Positions 1-15,062 of a DNA stretch of 64,000 nucleotides are shown here, piece after piece (within the stretch, counting starts at the first letter, position 1; every line of letters begins with the position of its first letter). The notes under the pieces are model-generated. The model was not told where the DNA came from. It saw only the letters and a program-made list of their open reading frames with translations, and did no database searches. This DNA comes from Aphrophora alni. Taxonomy: Eukaryota > Arthropoda > Insecta > Hemiptera > Aphrophoridae. A program made the position numbers and the translations under genes. The stretch spans positions 63,654,786 through 63,718,785 of the forward strand of contig OY740768.1 in assembly GCA_963513935.1 (NCBI GenBank), in the 5' to 3' direction.

Positions 1-825
1 GGATAAATTGTCTTAGTCTATTAGGTTACAGAAACGAGATTGATTCTGTTGCAGTCGATTAGCAAACTTGTAAGTTTAAATTTATCTACATTTTTTGATA
101 AAATAATATATCAAAGGTTCCAGTGCGTACAAAGTCGATATGTTGTTGTCGTTAATAAAATAATGTATTCTAGTTAAGCTTATTGTAAACTTATAACGAA
201 AATTTGGCAATGGAAAAAATTATAATTGTATACTCTGACTATTTGCTGTGAACAATTAATTTTATAAAATGTAAAGGACAATAATTAATAAAAGCATATT
301 AAAATATAAAAGTTGTAACACTTTTTTCGGATATTTTTCAATATACAGCATTCATTTGTAATAAAAACCTAGACATTCCATGAAAGAAAACCCATTTTTA
401 AGCATGTGACATCGTGCAACTGTGACAAAAATACAGAAGTTTAGTAAAACCTTTGGAAATTAAACTAGAATATTACCGGGTTCAGTTCTAAGCCCTTAAT
501 TTTCACATTTGTATATTTATAACATCTCTTCCAATTTAAATCACTTCAGCTGTCATCTAAATGTTGAGATCTTCACATTTATAAGTATTTTAAGTCTCCA
601 GTATAGGCGAATAAGCAAGTAATTTATTTCGCGATGTAGAAAATCTGACAATTTTTTCTCCATGACATGATCTGGAATAAATTTAAATAAAACTCATCTA
701 AATTCAATCAGTTGTCAACTTCTCGTTAATATTGAAATTAACGTTCCAAATTTCTTTGTTCTTGATTATTGATTCCTTTGTTCTTGATCCAAATATAGAA
801 GGATATAATTGTGCTCTGGAAGTCA

Positions 826-910
826 AATATATATGTATATATAGTATATATGTATATATAGTATATATGTATATATAGTATATATGTATATATAGTATAT
901 ATGTGATGTA
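826..910 (+). repeat. Minisatellite, 17-bp unit AGTATATATGTATATAT
   Basis: AG starts at 843, 860, 877 and 894, giving an exact 17-base period with partial units on both sides. The units are essentially identical. Apparent open frames across it (Tyr/Ile repeats) are artefacts of the repeat. Confidence 0.9.
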
Positions 911-3900
911 TAATATATATACAATCACTCTTACTTGAACAAATCATGTTCATACTGTTTCTGTCAAAGTGTTTCCTTTTTAAGATAGTTGAGACGTTTG
1001 GAGATGTTGATTCCCACTTTGTTAGGTAAGCCATCTGCTTGTTGAGTCGTTGATTCTTCCAGTGTTTGAGTCTGGTTTCATTGTTTATATTGACTTGACA
1101 GCAGAGTTAGCACTAGGACTACACTTTCTCAGAATTCTTGCATTCATTTATGTTTTCAATCGGTTTTTATCAGAGTTTTCACCTTTTTGCATCAAAATGA
1201 CTCAAACTGGAAACTCGCTGGCACTAAATTGTTTTTAGCTTCATTATTCCAGGCAAACAAATTATCTTCGCCGCTATATTATGTTATACGTACGTTCTTT
1301 TTAATCTGTATGCATAATGTCTAAAAAGGTTCTCATCAATAATTCTCCAAATTTCTTCTTCGCTGCATATCCATCTTTTATAAATTCTTCATAGTTTTCT
1401 ACTATATATTGTGGAAAGAACTGCTTATTAAATTAAGAGGAAGCTAAAGTGTATCAATATTTAAATTGAGATTGAAGACGCATTTATTGCATGAACAGTT
1501 AAAAAGTGTTAATTTATTTCTTGTTTGTATTACTTACACTTTAATTTAAGTTTAGACTGTTTTTTACTCTTAAATTAGTTACGTATTCGTCATACATTTT
1601 AGTTATAACTTAAAGTCTAATTAGTCATGTCTTTATGTGTTTGGATTGTCATCCCTTTGTATTTGTTTAGTTACTATTTAATCTGTTTTAACAGTTATTT
1701 ATTACAATACCTGTATTTAAAATAAGTTCAATGTTGGAGTCTACTTGTTAGCTTCTACTGCTCCAAAATAAAAACTACTCCTTCAGTTCTTTTTCATTGT
1801 CTGTCTTTCTTCCCTTCTCCTCCACAATCTATCCGCTATTTAGGTCTCATTTACATTTTCACATGTGAATGATTCGAAGGGGATAACTGTTTTACGTATA
1901 GAACAGCTTCACTGTCAAATAAAGTTTAAGCCCAGATAGATTAAACAACATTAGTTGAACAACAAATCTCGAAATCTCAAACATTTTACACCAATTGACA
2001 TCAAACTTATCCTAAGATTCTTTTGTGAGTAGTTGCTTTGCTTTCCTTTCCTTTCTACTTGGAGGGAAATACAGTTCCAACGTGAAACAGATTTAACAGG
2101 TAGTTTAGGTTCAGGTGCAGTGATTCGTAAAACTTGAAAATAACTGACAAAAGGACAAATAAGGTATTTGGAGTAAAAGTATTAGACTTTTCTTTACTTT
2201 AAAAAAAATAGATTATCGTGGCAACAACTTTTTTCGGGACAAAGTAGTTCTTTTTAACTTTTATTTTTTATAATATATATAATTATCTTATATAACTGAC
2301 TTTGGATATTCCATTTAGATATATCTACATTTTTATAAAAATTATGTCATTGATTTAATTAAATTTTTTATAATTTTTTCCCGTCTTTTTTTAAGAAAAC
2401 TCTGAAGGATTTGTTACTCCCATAGACAAATTTACTGAATTAGTAACTCAGTATACATCCTTAGAACTGAAGGAAATTGTAAACTTGTATTACTGTTTAA
2501 AACAAACAAGGTTTCTTCTATAATTTGTTTAATGTGAAACAACATTTTACTGCTCTACCCAACAAGCATACAAATAAACGATAGTCACTGAAATCCAAAA
2601 AGTAATTTTAGCTATAAATCCGTCTATTATTTGGACTAATTTTTGAAAACTTTTCAGTTATAAATATGTGATAGGTCGTTATTTTTTATGGAAAAATAAC
2701 AACCGATCAAATTAAAACACTTCAATCACAAAAACACATATATCCAAATAATTCCATAAAACATAACCAAGTGTTTGTTTAAAGTAAAAACCAACTCGTA
2801 TTGACCAAGGTGTACGAAAAACAATATATTTTATTCAAAAATTTGACTTAATAATAATATTAATATAAAATAATAATTAAAACAAAAATCAATTTCAGTG
2901 CAAAATTACCTCAGCAACTATGGTGGAAAGCTAAAATTTCAGTTTTAGATAACACATATATGAAACGTGAACAATATTAGAGTGTTGCAGAGTAATGGCT
3001 CTACATTGAGGAAAGTAGTACTCATTCCTGACAAGTGTTAAAGTCACTCGGTTGAAAATGCCAACTGTTACACAACAGCCATTGACGCAGCGTATTGTCC
3101 TCACGGTTATAAACGATGGCTGCCATTATGTATTCTGTTTTTAAAAAAGATCAATTTGTCGACACTGTAAGAAAAATATGTTCACTTCTTTTGCTTAAAT
3201 ATATATAAATTAGTCTCTTCTATCACTGAGAACAATAGAAGAAGGTTGAGATCGATGGAAAAGGCATTACCCTACATCTACTCTTGCTGTCAATAAATCA
3301 CGGTATTTGTTGACCTATACCGAGAAGAATTGTTTTAAGTAAGCGCTGTGAGAACTTACAATTATTAATCTCAGCCTGGGAATTAATTAGGGTCACACAT
3401 ATTTATTTTACAATTTTAACACCACAACAGGTTAAGTTATGCGAAAAATCCACGCACATATCCATGCTTCGTATCAGATGCTTTCAGTTTTAAAAACCTT
3501 CGTAGTGATCAGTAACAAAATGTTACTATTAAAAAAATATTTTTGTTATTATTACTGTATTTTTAACATCTATTTTTTATCAACTCAAAAATTTTAACGT
3601 CCATTCGTTGTATCCTTTCACTAAATATGCTTAAACTATATAGGACTAATTGTAACGTATTTGGTAAGAACAATATTTCCTAATATATCTAAGCATTATA
3701 TATGTTATGAAAAATTAGTACTACCTGCCATAATATGAAAAATTAAACAATTCCAACGCACTTTAACGATGTTTTATGATTTGTATATTGCCTAAACAAC
3801 AAGGACAATACTTATTAGTCACAGCATTTCCAACACAAAGTCATTTCATAAAACCTGTCCTATAAGATTGAATAAGTATAAATACGGTCAAAATTATTCT

Positions 3901-6272
3901 AATAAATCGGGCAGAAAATATGAATGTGAAGAACTGAAATAACCTTACTGGACTACTTGAAAACTAAAGCTAAAAATCAGTAGTTTCACACTTTCCTATA
4001 TAATAATCTTGATTCTTCTAATGAAGTATCCCTTTTCAACGGTGCTTATTTCCATTTTCAGATATGTTTTCACAGGATATTCAGCTGTTTATTACGCTAA
4101 TTAATACTATCCCGTATGTATAGAATTATATGAGTAAAATTTTATCTATAAATTATCTATTATGAGCCGATTTAAACCAATCAATACCAGCAGCTTACAC
4201 GTGAAAATAATCCTATGTTAAATTTTAACTTGTAGCTTGTTTTTACTTCGCAGTATTTCTACAAGGTTGTGTTCCCTAGCAATGGAAACACTCTTGTCAA
4301 TTAAAGAACTTTAAAAAACCTTAACCAAAAGTGTATTATTGTGCAATCGGTTCAAGAGAATGTCTTCAATCCTCCAATTTCTAAGACTATTAAGATTCTT
4401 AAACTTCAGGTTGTTTTGTTTTTTTGTTTAAAAAAATGGTTTAAGGTTCCAAAACATTTAGATATGTTCTAAAATTATCGTGATATTATGTTGTTTAAAA
4501 CTATCTCGTGTAAATAGTTTATTTTTCTTTAAGTGTTCATGTTAAAACACTACCACAAATTGTAATTAAAAGTGATTTTCAACAGTTTACTGTAGAGGGA
4601 ATTCTTTCGTTGAGCATTAAATATAACAATAGACATATATTAAAAAGACTGTACTAAAAAAAAATATCTAAATCAGTTTCTTACTTTGAAAAAAAAATCC
4701 TTCTAGACAAACATACAAAAACGAATTGTTTTGGAAATACATTGTTAAACTTTCAATATTCATTCATTAAAAATATTCTAATAGCAATTGTATAAATTGT
4801 TGAATATGTTTTGTAATTAATTTAATTTAACCACTACATGGCTCTCCTATATAAAAAATAATGATAATTAGACCTAAGCAAGAAAGTAATATATCGACAA
4901 TAAAAGTAGAAACTTTTAATCAATCACAAACAAAACTCTTGAGAACACAATTCACGCTGTTAGTGGTAAAAAAAAGCTCACTTTGGAATTTTCACTTGTG
5001 TTTAATAACGTGGAAGTTATGTATATAATACTAGTGATAGTAAAAACCGATATTATTCGGAAAAAACTGTTTCTCGTTTTATTTTAGTCTTCGTGCATTT
5101 ATCGTTGCTATATTTTTATTTCAAATTGTAATATATTTATTTATAAACGATTAATTTATATTATTATAAAAATCTTTTGGAGTATTTGTAAAGATCAGCC
5201 ATCCTCATTTTAATTACTTATAATCAACTATTTATAATTGTTTTTGCAGGAACCTAATTGATTGGTATACTTTATAAACTCTGTGCTTTGTGTTACTTTT
5301 CAATTTGAATTCAAAAGAGTTATTAAAATATTTATGTTTATATTCTCAAGCATTCTTGTTCGTAATAAGTTAATTTATACTCCTGTCTGTACGCATTTTT
5401 GTGTTGTTTTTTTCCCCCTTTTTTTTCACCTAATTGCATATTTACACATCAGATATTTTTCTTTACAAAGTCTTGCATTTGAATAACACTAGTCATTACC
5501 CAAGATATTTAGTTCAGTCATAGTTAACTAATAAACAGCGAAAACGGGATATTGAAACTATGTATTTAAAAAAAAAAAAAAAACAACAGCAAAAATAAAA
5601 GGCATTTACTTTTGTTGTTTTAATATACCCTAATTAGTTAATTACCTTAGACTTATAGTCAAACAGTAAAATTCATTTATAATTATTTGTAACTCACTTG
5701 TAATTCAGTTCGAAATTAAAAACTTTTAAAGATAGGATTTTGTTTTTAAATATTGGATAGTATTTTTTTGTCTTAAATTTTACATGTTCCTTTAAGTGAA
5801 ACAGTACCAAGGTTTTTATTTTTACGTTTACATCAAATATATAGAAGTTCTATGTTGTTGAAATATTTAATATACGTCATAATTATCATAAAGTAATCTG
5901 AATTTTTATTATAAAAGATTTGAAATAAGTTGGTTTTGAACTCATGTATATGTAATATTATGTACATGACTTCAGTTTAATTAACTGTCAGTAATAATTA
6001 ACCCATACATTATGTATTTGCTTCTATTTGCATAGTAAATTGTTTGGCAAATAGTAAACATTAACATACGAAATGTTTTACAAATTAGTATGTACTACTA
6101 TTTTGTACTATCAATTTAGTTTTAAAATCTAATTGTACCTTGTTATATAGTTTTAAAATTGTAGCAAATATTTATTGAATACCTACACTTTGTTTAACGT
6201 ACATCTGTGTATTAAATAACACTATGGTATTTACTATGGTACTTCCCTATTACATAATCAACATGCATTAGC

Positions 6273-6275
<3 letters not shown>
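911..6275. other. AT-rich sequence, no gene seen
   Basis: No splice-flanked coding stretch or RNA gene recognised. The patch 3045-3145 (CAACAGCCATTGACGCAGCG ... AACGATGGCTGCCATTATG) is GC-richer and contains an imperfect inverted AGCCAT/ATGGCT, with no further identity. Open frames at 1050 and 5262 are hydrophobic, low-complexity chance frames. The first 825 bases of the window are similar and equally empty. Confidence 0.5.

Positions 6276-6336
<61 letters not shown>
6276..6336. repeat. (TA)n microsatellite
   Basis: About 30 uninterrupted TA units, able to extrude as a cruciform. No gene nearby. Confidence 0.95.
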
Positions 6337-6338
<2 letters not shown>

Positions 6339-9300
6339 ATTGTAGAATCTTTTCGGTACAATTATTTATAAATTAATAGTTAATTATAAATATTTAAAGC
6401 TTATGACGATTCTCTTAAACAAATATTAATAAATCTTTAACGAATTATTAACTTTATGTTTTGTCCAGTTACATATTTTTAACCTAAATGCACAAAAAAA
6501 TGGCACAGATTTAAATACATAACTTCATTTATGTTTTCACAATTAAGCCAGCAATAGTCTTTTACACTTTATATTTTTTTTTTGTATACCGTCAAGAGTA
6601 ACTCGGTTTTTTTCTTTTTGTCTTCTACAATAAACTCTGGAAAGACCTGCCTTTGAAGAATAAAGGACAAATTACAACCTTTATAAATTCAAATATTGAA
6701 GTATATAATAATTTTATTATTTGCTTTTATAAGCAAGTAAAAAAACTCTAAACTCGTAAATATGCTGTCAGTAGCCCTGCTGTGACAAATGATGACCAAC
6801 AGTCCTGTATAAATTAAGTGTCTATTCTGGCAATCAGTTCAAAATGTTTGACTTTATTTCATTTAGGCATTTTGTATTATCTAGAGATCCAGGAATATTT
6901 CATCAATTGTGTGTATATTTCATATTCTTCACAACGGTTAAGACCTTGTTTTATTAGAATTGTGTTGTGTTGTAAAGGTTTGAATCTATTTTGTTGAATA
7001 GTTACTATGTGTAAGGTAAGTTTTACATATTTTGAGTTGTTTTTCAGTATTATTCCTTTTGTTTTGGGATTAGTGTTCTTTAAAACTTCGTTCTAGCGTT
7101 TACTCATTCTGCCCTATAAATTTCATGTTACAGTCATGATATGAAATTTGACTGAATTGATATGAATTGTTAGAACATTCAACAAAATATATTGTTTGTG
7201 ATTACAAATTTGAGATTACTGTTATGTCTCATATCTTGAAGATTGTGTGTGATAATCTTTGGGTGGAAATAATTTGAGTTGCTATTGTGAATCAATTTAT
7301 GTAAAGAATTGAAATTTTAAAAAATGGTCTTAAATTATGTTTTTAATAATAAAAATATTATACTTTTTATAGACAAATCCTCCCATTATTACAAATACAA
7401 AAAAGATATAACACAATTATAAACAATTTACATAAGATTTATATAAATTATTGATAACGGTTAAAAATCATACAAATTTTATAGATTTTGTTAATTAAAA
7501 CAAACATTTAATTCTCAAATTTTATATCAGAATTTTTTGGAAACAATCAGTATTTAAATAAACTAACCTAATATTGTAAGTACCTAATAATATATAAAAT
7601 TACATTTACTGCTCTTTATACTCCTTTTCATGCATTCTCTTTATTTTATCTATTACGTCAAAAATCGTCCATTCACACCTACATCATACAACTGCTTTTA
7701 TTACACCTTGATTTAGTACTCCGAAAGCTCTTACAAAATTGTTCTTTTTAAAACTTCGTTTTATAAATACGCCATTTTCCTTTTAATATATACTGTCCTT
7801 TTTATATTAATTAAGGCTAAACATTATTCGCTGTTGGTCCTTTAATAACTAATAAAAAATATTCCTTCTAAACTGCGTGTTTAGTTAATTAATTTAAAAA
7901 TAGTCATTAATTTAATTATTTGTTAAGTTGTATTTCAGCTTTTAAGCAATAAGAACAATACTTAGTTTATATCAGAAACGCCTTTTACTTTATTCTGTTT
8001 TAGTCTCTAAGAACTCATTGAAAACGTGCTTACCAAGAGTAACAATGGCAAACTGTAATACGTATGAGACGAAGTTTCCATCTATTTAACAATAGCACCC
8101 TGAATGTTTCCATTGTCAATTGTCAATAGTAACATTGCGTATACAGACTTCATCATCACTTCTGTTTCAATTCAATTTGGATTTCTTTCATGCAATAAGG
8201 AATGTTGTAGACCACGGGCTTAGAACTTGGTTGAATAAGTACTGTTGTCCGCAAAGTAAATACGATTTAGATTGCATCTTTAGTTCGGCTTTGTCGAAAT
8301 AAAACGAATTGTAGGATTTGTTTGAAAGGAATCCCCCCTTATTTTGGAGGATAATAGACAAGGTTCCACTGCAATTACCAATAAAATTATATTTGAAAAC
8401 TATATATATCCTAACTATAAACGTTAGGAAGTGAACAATAAAAGAGTATTATATAAAATGTATTAACTTAAATCCTTTTTACAGTCACTGTTATAACAAT
8501 ATGATATTACAAGATATTGTAGTGGATTTTAAATACGTTGTACTGTACTGTGCTCATAGCAACGTCTGTTTCTAAACATTTATCTCTATAGGCGAAAGTG
8601 TATTTAGTAGTAAAATTTTAGTTATAGTAATTGTATAGAATACCTAAATTCACACAACTGGCTTTTTTAATTTAACAATTTTCACATTGCCTATAACACA
8701 AATACACACTTGACCAATCGATTGCAAAAATCGCATTTTAATTTTTATAAGATTATATTTTCATGAAATGTATATTTCATTAATATACATTAAATCTATT
8801 TTATTACATGTATATTGTTTATTCTATTGTATGTTTTACAAAGATATAAGTCTGAAAATATTAATTTAATAAAACTGCGATTTTTACAACGTTTTGACCG
8901 ATTATGGTGGTTATTACATTTGTCCACAGTAACGCAAAAACAACCTTTGCGCCAAATTTGAACAAAGTTGAAATAATATTGTGATCGGCATGGTGGTAAA
9001 TATGGATGATATATTAGATAATTATATGATATGTCGTCTCACATTTGATAATCCTGGTTCTGATCTGACTGCGATTATGGTATCAACTTCATAATATTTA
9101 ATATTGAAATCAACAAATAACTGACTCTTATGTCAATTACCTTTAGAAATATGTCATAAAAATTACTACTTTTTGGGTCCGCTAGATGGGTGTAATTTTC
9201 AAGGTCGAGTTTTTTTTGTTTAACTTGACAACGATAACTACTATAAAATAATGTATCTCTTATATATTTTTGGAGCTCTACATCAACGAAATATATTTAT

Positions 9301-12300
9301 TATCAAAACTTAAGAAGTAAGTATATATTTCATAGAATAAACATAATTTTCTACAAGCTTTCACTACAACCATCAGCAGAAGAATGTCTTTAATTTGCTA
9401 TATAGTTTAAATGTTAGTTTTAAATGCTTTATGTATTCACTATATAATGAAATTAGCTTTGAATTGTTGCACAGTTGTTACTCCATTTTACTTCATCTCT
9501 TCTCTCTTAGATTCGATTCTTGCTCATAGATTCTTTCCTACATTATATTTCCATATCAAACCTTTGTCGTAACCTATTAGTTTTATGAGTCTCATCGATT
9601 CTGGCCTACTTTCTTTGAAAACAATGTCTTTTTCTCAACAAGCTTCTAAATGGTATGGTAGTTTCGGCTGAGTTGCTGCAGCTTGTGGACTTTGGAGTTT
9701 CAAACCGAACACGATACCAGTATTTGTTCGTAGAGTGTATCACACCTTCGTAGAGTATCATATCCTTCACTTACTTAAACTGTGTACTCACGAGTTAACT
9801 TCTTTAGTGTTGCATACTTCAAGAATCAGCGTTTAGTGTTGTGATAGAGTTAAGGGATTTCGTCATTTAAGTTTGCTGGATTGTTATTTGATATGTGCTT
9901 CTTAATTTCATTTTTTTATTTGTTCGTTTGTTGATAATACTGTTACTGAATTTTTAATAATTATTTTGTCTTGTTATTTTACTTAAAATGATATTTATAT
10001 CAGCTGATAAATTTTATACCTTCAATATACATAAAATAAATTAAATTTTTCCATTATTTTAATTTTTGAACAACATGTTTGTTATTACTAGTCTGATTTT
10101 CTTGTTTGAATCCTTAAGTATTACGAGTTATTTTAGCAATATTCAAGTATCAATGTCAAGGTCAATAAATAAGGAGAGCAGTTTCTGCTTAGAACGTGAA
10201 AATCATTAAACACTAGGACATATATGGATGTTTGGAGTTTGCCTAATAAAACTAATAGTCCCAAGATTGCGTATTTTACAATTTCCTCATAAATACTTGT
10301 TATAATAACTAACTCCATACTACTATATGGATAGAATTCATCTCAGATTCAGTTTTAAAAAGTTGAACGCAAAAATAGCAGTTAAAATTAATATATTTAC
10401 ATAAATTTACTAACACTTGAAATTGTTTGTATGTCAAAATCCTATATCATGAATAAATACATTTACTAAATAGTATAATAAATTACCTTTAATGTATAAG
10501 GACTCTAAACTGTAATAAATTTATTAAAATGAATTGATACCCAAGCTTATACTGAAAGCAGGCTGAAGAATAAATAATATACGTTACCAAAATAACACTA
10601 AATTAAGGTATATTACTTATACACTTGATATATTTAAAACTTTTATATTTACTCTGGAAATGACAACTTAAACCTGCTAAAGATTATCCTCTTATATTAG
10701 TAAGGATTATAAAATATATTTTAGATTTAAATTCATATTTTATTTGAAGAGGCTTTGTGTTATTAATTCTTGTTGACATAAAGTAGCCTTTTACATTAAA
10801 AGCATTTCTTTCCCGAATGGAAATTAATGCAATAAATTACGATGCTAATTAAACGTTAAGCACAAAGACAAACCTAAGCGTTAGCAAAGCTCTAAGCCGG
10901 CTTTACATATTCAACAATCGTTCAGGAAGTCAGGTTTTGTGGCTGGAAATGGTTCATGCAGAATTTTTTAACTTAAAGCCGTCAATATTGACTCATTACA
11001 GTACTATTTCATTGTGTATTTACTCATTGTAACTATTTATGTACATTAAATGTCACAAAACTTCTTACACTAAATGTATGATAACTTGTCATTTTAAGTA
11101 AGATAAAGTGATATATACGTAAAAAACTAGAGGAATGTATCACTTTTATATTTTGTGTGAAATTATCAAATTATAAAATAATAAAAAAGTGAATGATTAA
11201 ATACTAATAATGAAATCAAAGAAAAAACAACATACAAATAGGTGATTTCCGTAACAAAATTTATTAGATATAAACCAATAAATATAGGAATGTTACTGTT
11301 TAAAATAGGACATAATTTAACAATTTAATAATTGATATGAAATTTAATCTGAAAAATATTATTCAGACCAAAAACATGCTGTAATGAGGGGTTTCTAAAA
11401 ATACGCATTACTTGTGTGACATTAAGATGTGACATCAAATAGTCAATATTTAAAAATGTTTAAAATTTACAGCAAAATAATTTCCACTAAGATCTAAAGA
11501 ACGATATACAAATTGTATGATTGAAAGTAAGGTATTACGTTGCATAATCCTCAAACTATCCTCACTCACTGATTAGTTCATTAAAATTCATAACCTAAAT
11601 GATCACTTGTAACAAATAATGAATTCTTGATGGCATCCTCCCTAAAATGTGTACTTAAACATTAGGTTGACATAAATAAGAAAAAAATTGAGCCTTGAAA
11701 TTAAATCTATTTTTCACTTTTACATTGATTAATCATGTTCTGCAAGTAAAGCAATGTAGATATTAAAAAGTATAGGTTATTAGAATTATTAATATTATTT
11801 TGACATGATTAATAATAAAAATATGATTACTACTACTTATTTCGAACCTTAACTTTAACGAAATACAAGCTAAAATTAAAGTAAGACACTGGACAGTTTC
11901 TAAAACCTTACTAAAAGACATGAACTCCAGATTTTGGTAACTACGAAACCTAGTTCAGTGTAGTTTATAAAACACAGAAATCCGGAATTTTAGTGTAAAT
12001 TGAAGTAACTATATTCATTTTCGTTTGTGTTTCGTTAATAATTTAGTAACTGAACGAAATCATATTAGTAGTTCTGTCAACCGGTGATCTTGTTCCTAAT
12101 TCTTAGTAAACGATCCTAGTACTATTTATATTTTACTCTGATTCACTACTGCGTATATACAAGTTTTAGAGGAAATCATAGGAAACAAAACAGTGTAATT
12201 CTTTTGTAAATTATTTATTTTGTGGTTTTTTAACTCAGAAACTTGAAAACATTTTAATTAAAATAAATTCATATTACACGTGAATTTATTAAAATAAAGC

Positions 12301-12689
12301 ATGGTGGAAAAAGTAGCATTTTTTAAAAATATTTTTCGACCGGTAAAAAGTTCTTGTGTGAAAGTTCTTTTAAAAAAGTTCAAATTTCTATTTTCATTTT
12401 AAGTCTTTTTAAACTATTACTCTTTACATATATTTAATGCGCACTATATTCCTCGTCTACCGCATACATGCCTCAGAGCAGTGTATTACTGGCCGTCATT
12501 TTGAAACGACAAATAAATCTTACTTGTTTCAAAAAAACCTTATTCATAAAAACACATCAACTTAGAGACGCCTTTGTTTGTAACTATATAACAAATACAC
12601 AAACAAACTTACTTACAAAATGTCAAATTTCATTTCTTGTAGACTTCTAATATATGTAAAGTCTTGGAATAAAATGTGTGCATTTATAA
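6337..12689. other. AT-rich sequence, no gene seen
   Basis: Nothing recognisable. An AAG|GTAAGT donor at 7015 follows a possible acceptor at about 6866, but all three frames of the interval contain stops. The 8120-8302 frame (60 residues) has balanced composition but no known motif. Confidence 0.5.
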
Positions 12690-12990
12690 TTTATAACGCT
12701 TTTTATTCTGGGGGAGGGGAGGAAAATATACGTTTGCCAAAAAAACAAAACATACTCACACTTTACTGTATTCCTTTACTCTCTTATGAAGTTTGTAATA
12801 TTACAGTTAGGTTTGCTTAAATCCTCTAAAATCCGTCAAAATCGGTTAAAATCCCTCTCCCCCACGTAGGAAGACGTAACGTTTTTATCAACGATTCTCT
12901 TAGTTATTCCTTTAATCGTCTCCTGTAATCGGAAAAGATGTTTATGATATTCGGTTAGAACATCTAAAGGACAGCCATCCTTCATAAGTT
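12690..12990. repeat. Probable transposon remnant, unclassified
   Basis: GGGGGAGGGGAGGAAAATAT is followed by AAAATCCGTCAAAATCGGTT, then AATCCCTCTCCCCCACGTAG, GAAGACGTAACG and later AAAGGACAGCCATCC. The C-run/ACGT/GTAACG combination resembles dispersed elements in many invertebrate genomes. The likeness is from memory and no ends are visible. Confidence 0.3.
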
Positions 12991-14242
12991 TTTTGATTAA
13001 AATCTTTAGTTGTTATTAAATAACAATTCGGGTTTTAAATACATTTCATTGTTTGCTATTTGATATTATAATTGAAACATTTATGTTAAACTTAAAATGG
13101 GTAAATTAAAATTTCTCTTATGAAATTTATGAAACTTCAAAAATGTAAGAGTAAAATCATACTATTCCATGTCTAAGCGAGAACCTAATTAAATTTTAAT
13201 TGCGTTTATTAAATCGTGTTTATAAATTGAATATAATCTCCTCCATGTTCAAATAATTTGCAATATAAAAACATAATTCATACAACTTGATAATTAGCCA
13301 CCATTACAAACAGTACACCCTACAATTCGTAGCTATAATAGGGAAACACGTGATAAAGATAATCGGATTACATTGAAACAAAATCCCTCTCTGTGGGCGG
13401 GATGCTCAACTCAGAACGTTATTGGTAATGTAATCTTACTAATTTAACTAATACACTATTGATAATTTATGTAATGAGTGCTTTTCTCCACTGAATAAAC
13501 GTAGGAAGAAACTTGAGTCACAATGATTTATAAGGAAACAGGAAAGTTCATTTAGATGCGAATAATAAAATACCAATAAAGGATATGTTACTTCGATTAT
13601 TTAGTTGTTAACAACAAATCTCTAATTTCACAAACCCAATCATAGATTTTTTTCTATTGTATTTCTGATTAACGTATTTATGTTGAGTACAATATTTATC
13701 ATTCTTAGTTTCGCTTTAGTAACTTCTTAAAAAGACGGAATTTGAAGTAATTCTATTTTTCTAACTTCCTGCGTGCTAACGATGCAATATGTAGGACGTT
13801 TTGAAAACACAATTACTCCCGAAATCTTAGATGAAGGATTGATAAACATTCATCATAGTATGACTAAAGTAATCCTTTGAGCTTTTCTTTTTTTAAATTT
13901 GAATGTTTACATGGAAATATACAAAAAACCGACGTCACTGTCATCTATACTTTGTATGGCAATAATTAATACAATTTATCTGCGCTTCCACACAAAATTT
14001 GGCGGCCCAACACGTTTTACACTTAAATGGTAACGTCATAAAGAAAGTATTTAATATATGCTCTTATATCCATTCGATATGCTCTGGCATTGGTTATTTT
14101 TTGGCACTTAGAGTTATTAAGAACAAAACATAGTTTAATTTCTTTATTCTTGATATTTGTAATTAGAGTAGTAATTTAACACGTAGTAATTTATATCATA
14201 CATCAATTTTTAATAATCTATATTTTTTTCATATTGCATATA
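12991..14242. other. AT-rich sequence, no gene seen
   Basis: No coding signal. A short GC-richer patch at about 13385-13425 (CTCTGTGGGCGGGATGCTCA) is isolated. Confidence 0.45.
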
Positions 14243-14604
14243 TACAGGGTTATTCAAAAAGAAATAGACATTTTTAATTAACATAGTTAAATGGTTTTCA
14301 TCAACAGAAAAAAATAAATAGTAACATTACCAAGAAGACATTTCAAAGTTTTTGTACAGTGTTATAGATGTTCTATATGAGCCCCACGGGTTACATGGCA
14401 GACATCAAGTCGATAGTCAAGTTCTGACCAGACTCTGTTAGGGTATCGACGTCACCACTCGCTATAGCTCTTGTTATGCGTTCCTTTAATTCCAAGAGAC
14501 TCAATGGTAATGGGGGAATACAAACTTGATCTTTAAAGTAACCTAACTTTCATGTCCAAGAAAGAGCTATAGAGAGTGTCTATTTCTTTTTGAATAAACC
14601 TGTA
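14243..14604. mobile_element. Short mariner/IS630-type DNA transposon, internally deleted
   Basis: Seen: the left end CAGGGTTATTCAAAAAG runs on through AAATAGACA and is matched, inverted, by the right end (14576-14602) at all but one or two positions over about 27 bases. The outer bases are TA on each side, the typical target duplication of the Tc1/mariner group. The interior is only ~300 bp and holds a decayed fragment of transposase C-terminus on the minus strand. Established: TIRs starting CAGGG with a TTCAAAAAG core are frequent in arthropod mariner-like elements. It cannot be autonomous, but the well-kept ends would still be recognisable to a related transposase. Confidence 0.85.
14362..14540 (-). 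pseudogene. Transposase C-terminal relic inside the mariner-like element
   Basis: Minus-strand translation gives QVCIPPLPLSLLELKERI-TRAI. After a frameshift it gives YRLDVCHVTRGAHIEHL and a stop. The first block resembles the 'PP-L-P-L-LK-RI--AI' segment, and the second the 'YR-D-C-V--G-HIEHL' tail, that ends many IS630/mariner-type transposases of arthropods. This family likeness is recalled, not searched. The catalytic DDE region is missing and the frame is broken, so it is a dead fragment. Confidence 0.75.
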
Positions 14605-14999
14605 TATCTTAAAAAAGATAATAAGTGTTATGTAAAGTAGAAACTAAAGTTTTTAAATCATGTCTAATAAATGGGTACAAATATTTTGGGTTTTACAAAT
14701 TTAGTTGATATTATTAAAGTGAATTCTGGTTTTAATTTGGGGTTTTCACTTAAATCGCTTTAGAATCATCTCTTTCAATTATTATTATATATTTCAATTT
14801 CAGAATGTGTAGTATAAAAACATGAAAGGATAGTAATGTACCCTAAAAATTCAAGAGAGATTAATGAAATATTTGAGAAAATAATTAAATTCATGTAGTC
14901 TGGAAATTAAAACGTAGAAACATATAATTTCGATTTTATAGAACTTGAAGTAACTTTTTTTACTTTTGTTCTCACTTTTGAACTTCGTCTAATAAATAC

Positions 15000-15001
<2 letters not shown>

Positions 15002-15062
<61 letters not shown>
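15002..15062. repeat. (TA)n microsatellite
   Basis: About 30 uninterrupted TA units, immediately before the GC-richer island at 15120-15290. Confidence 0.95.

Noticed and set aside
704..1034. Two overlapping minus-strand frames rich in Tyr and Ile
   Set aside because: They are translations of the 17-bp AT-rich minisatellite in two frames.
6866..7020. Apparent exon between TTTCATTTAG and AAG|GTAAGT
   Set aside because: All three frames contain stops. It could only be a non-coding exon, for which there is no other evidence.
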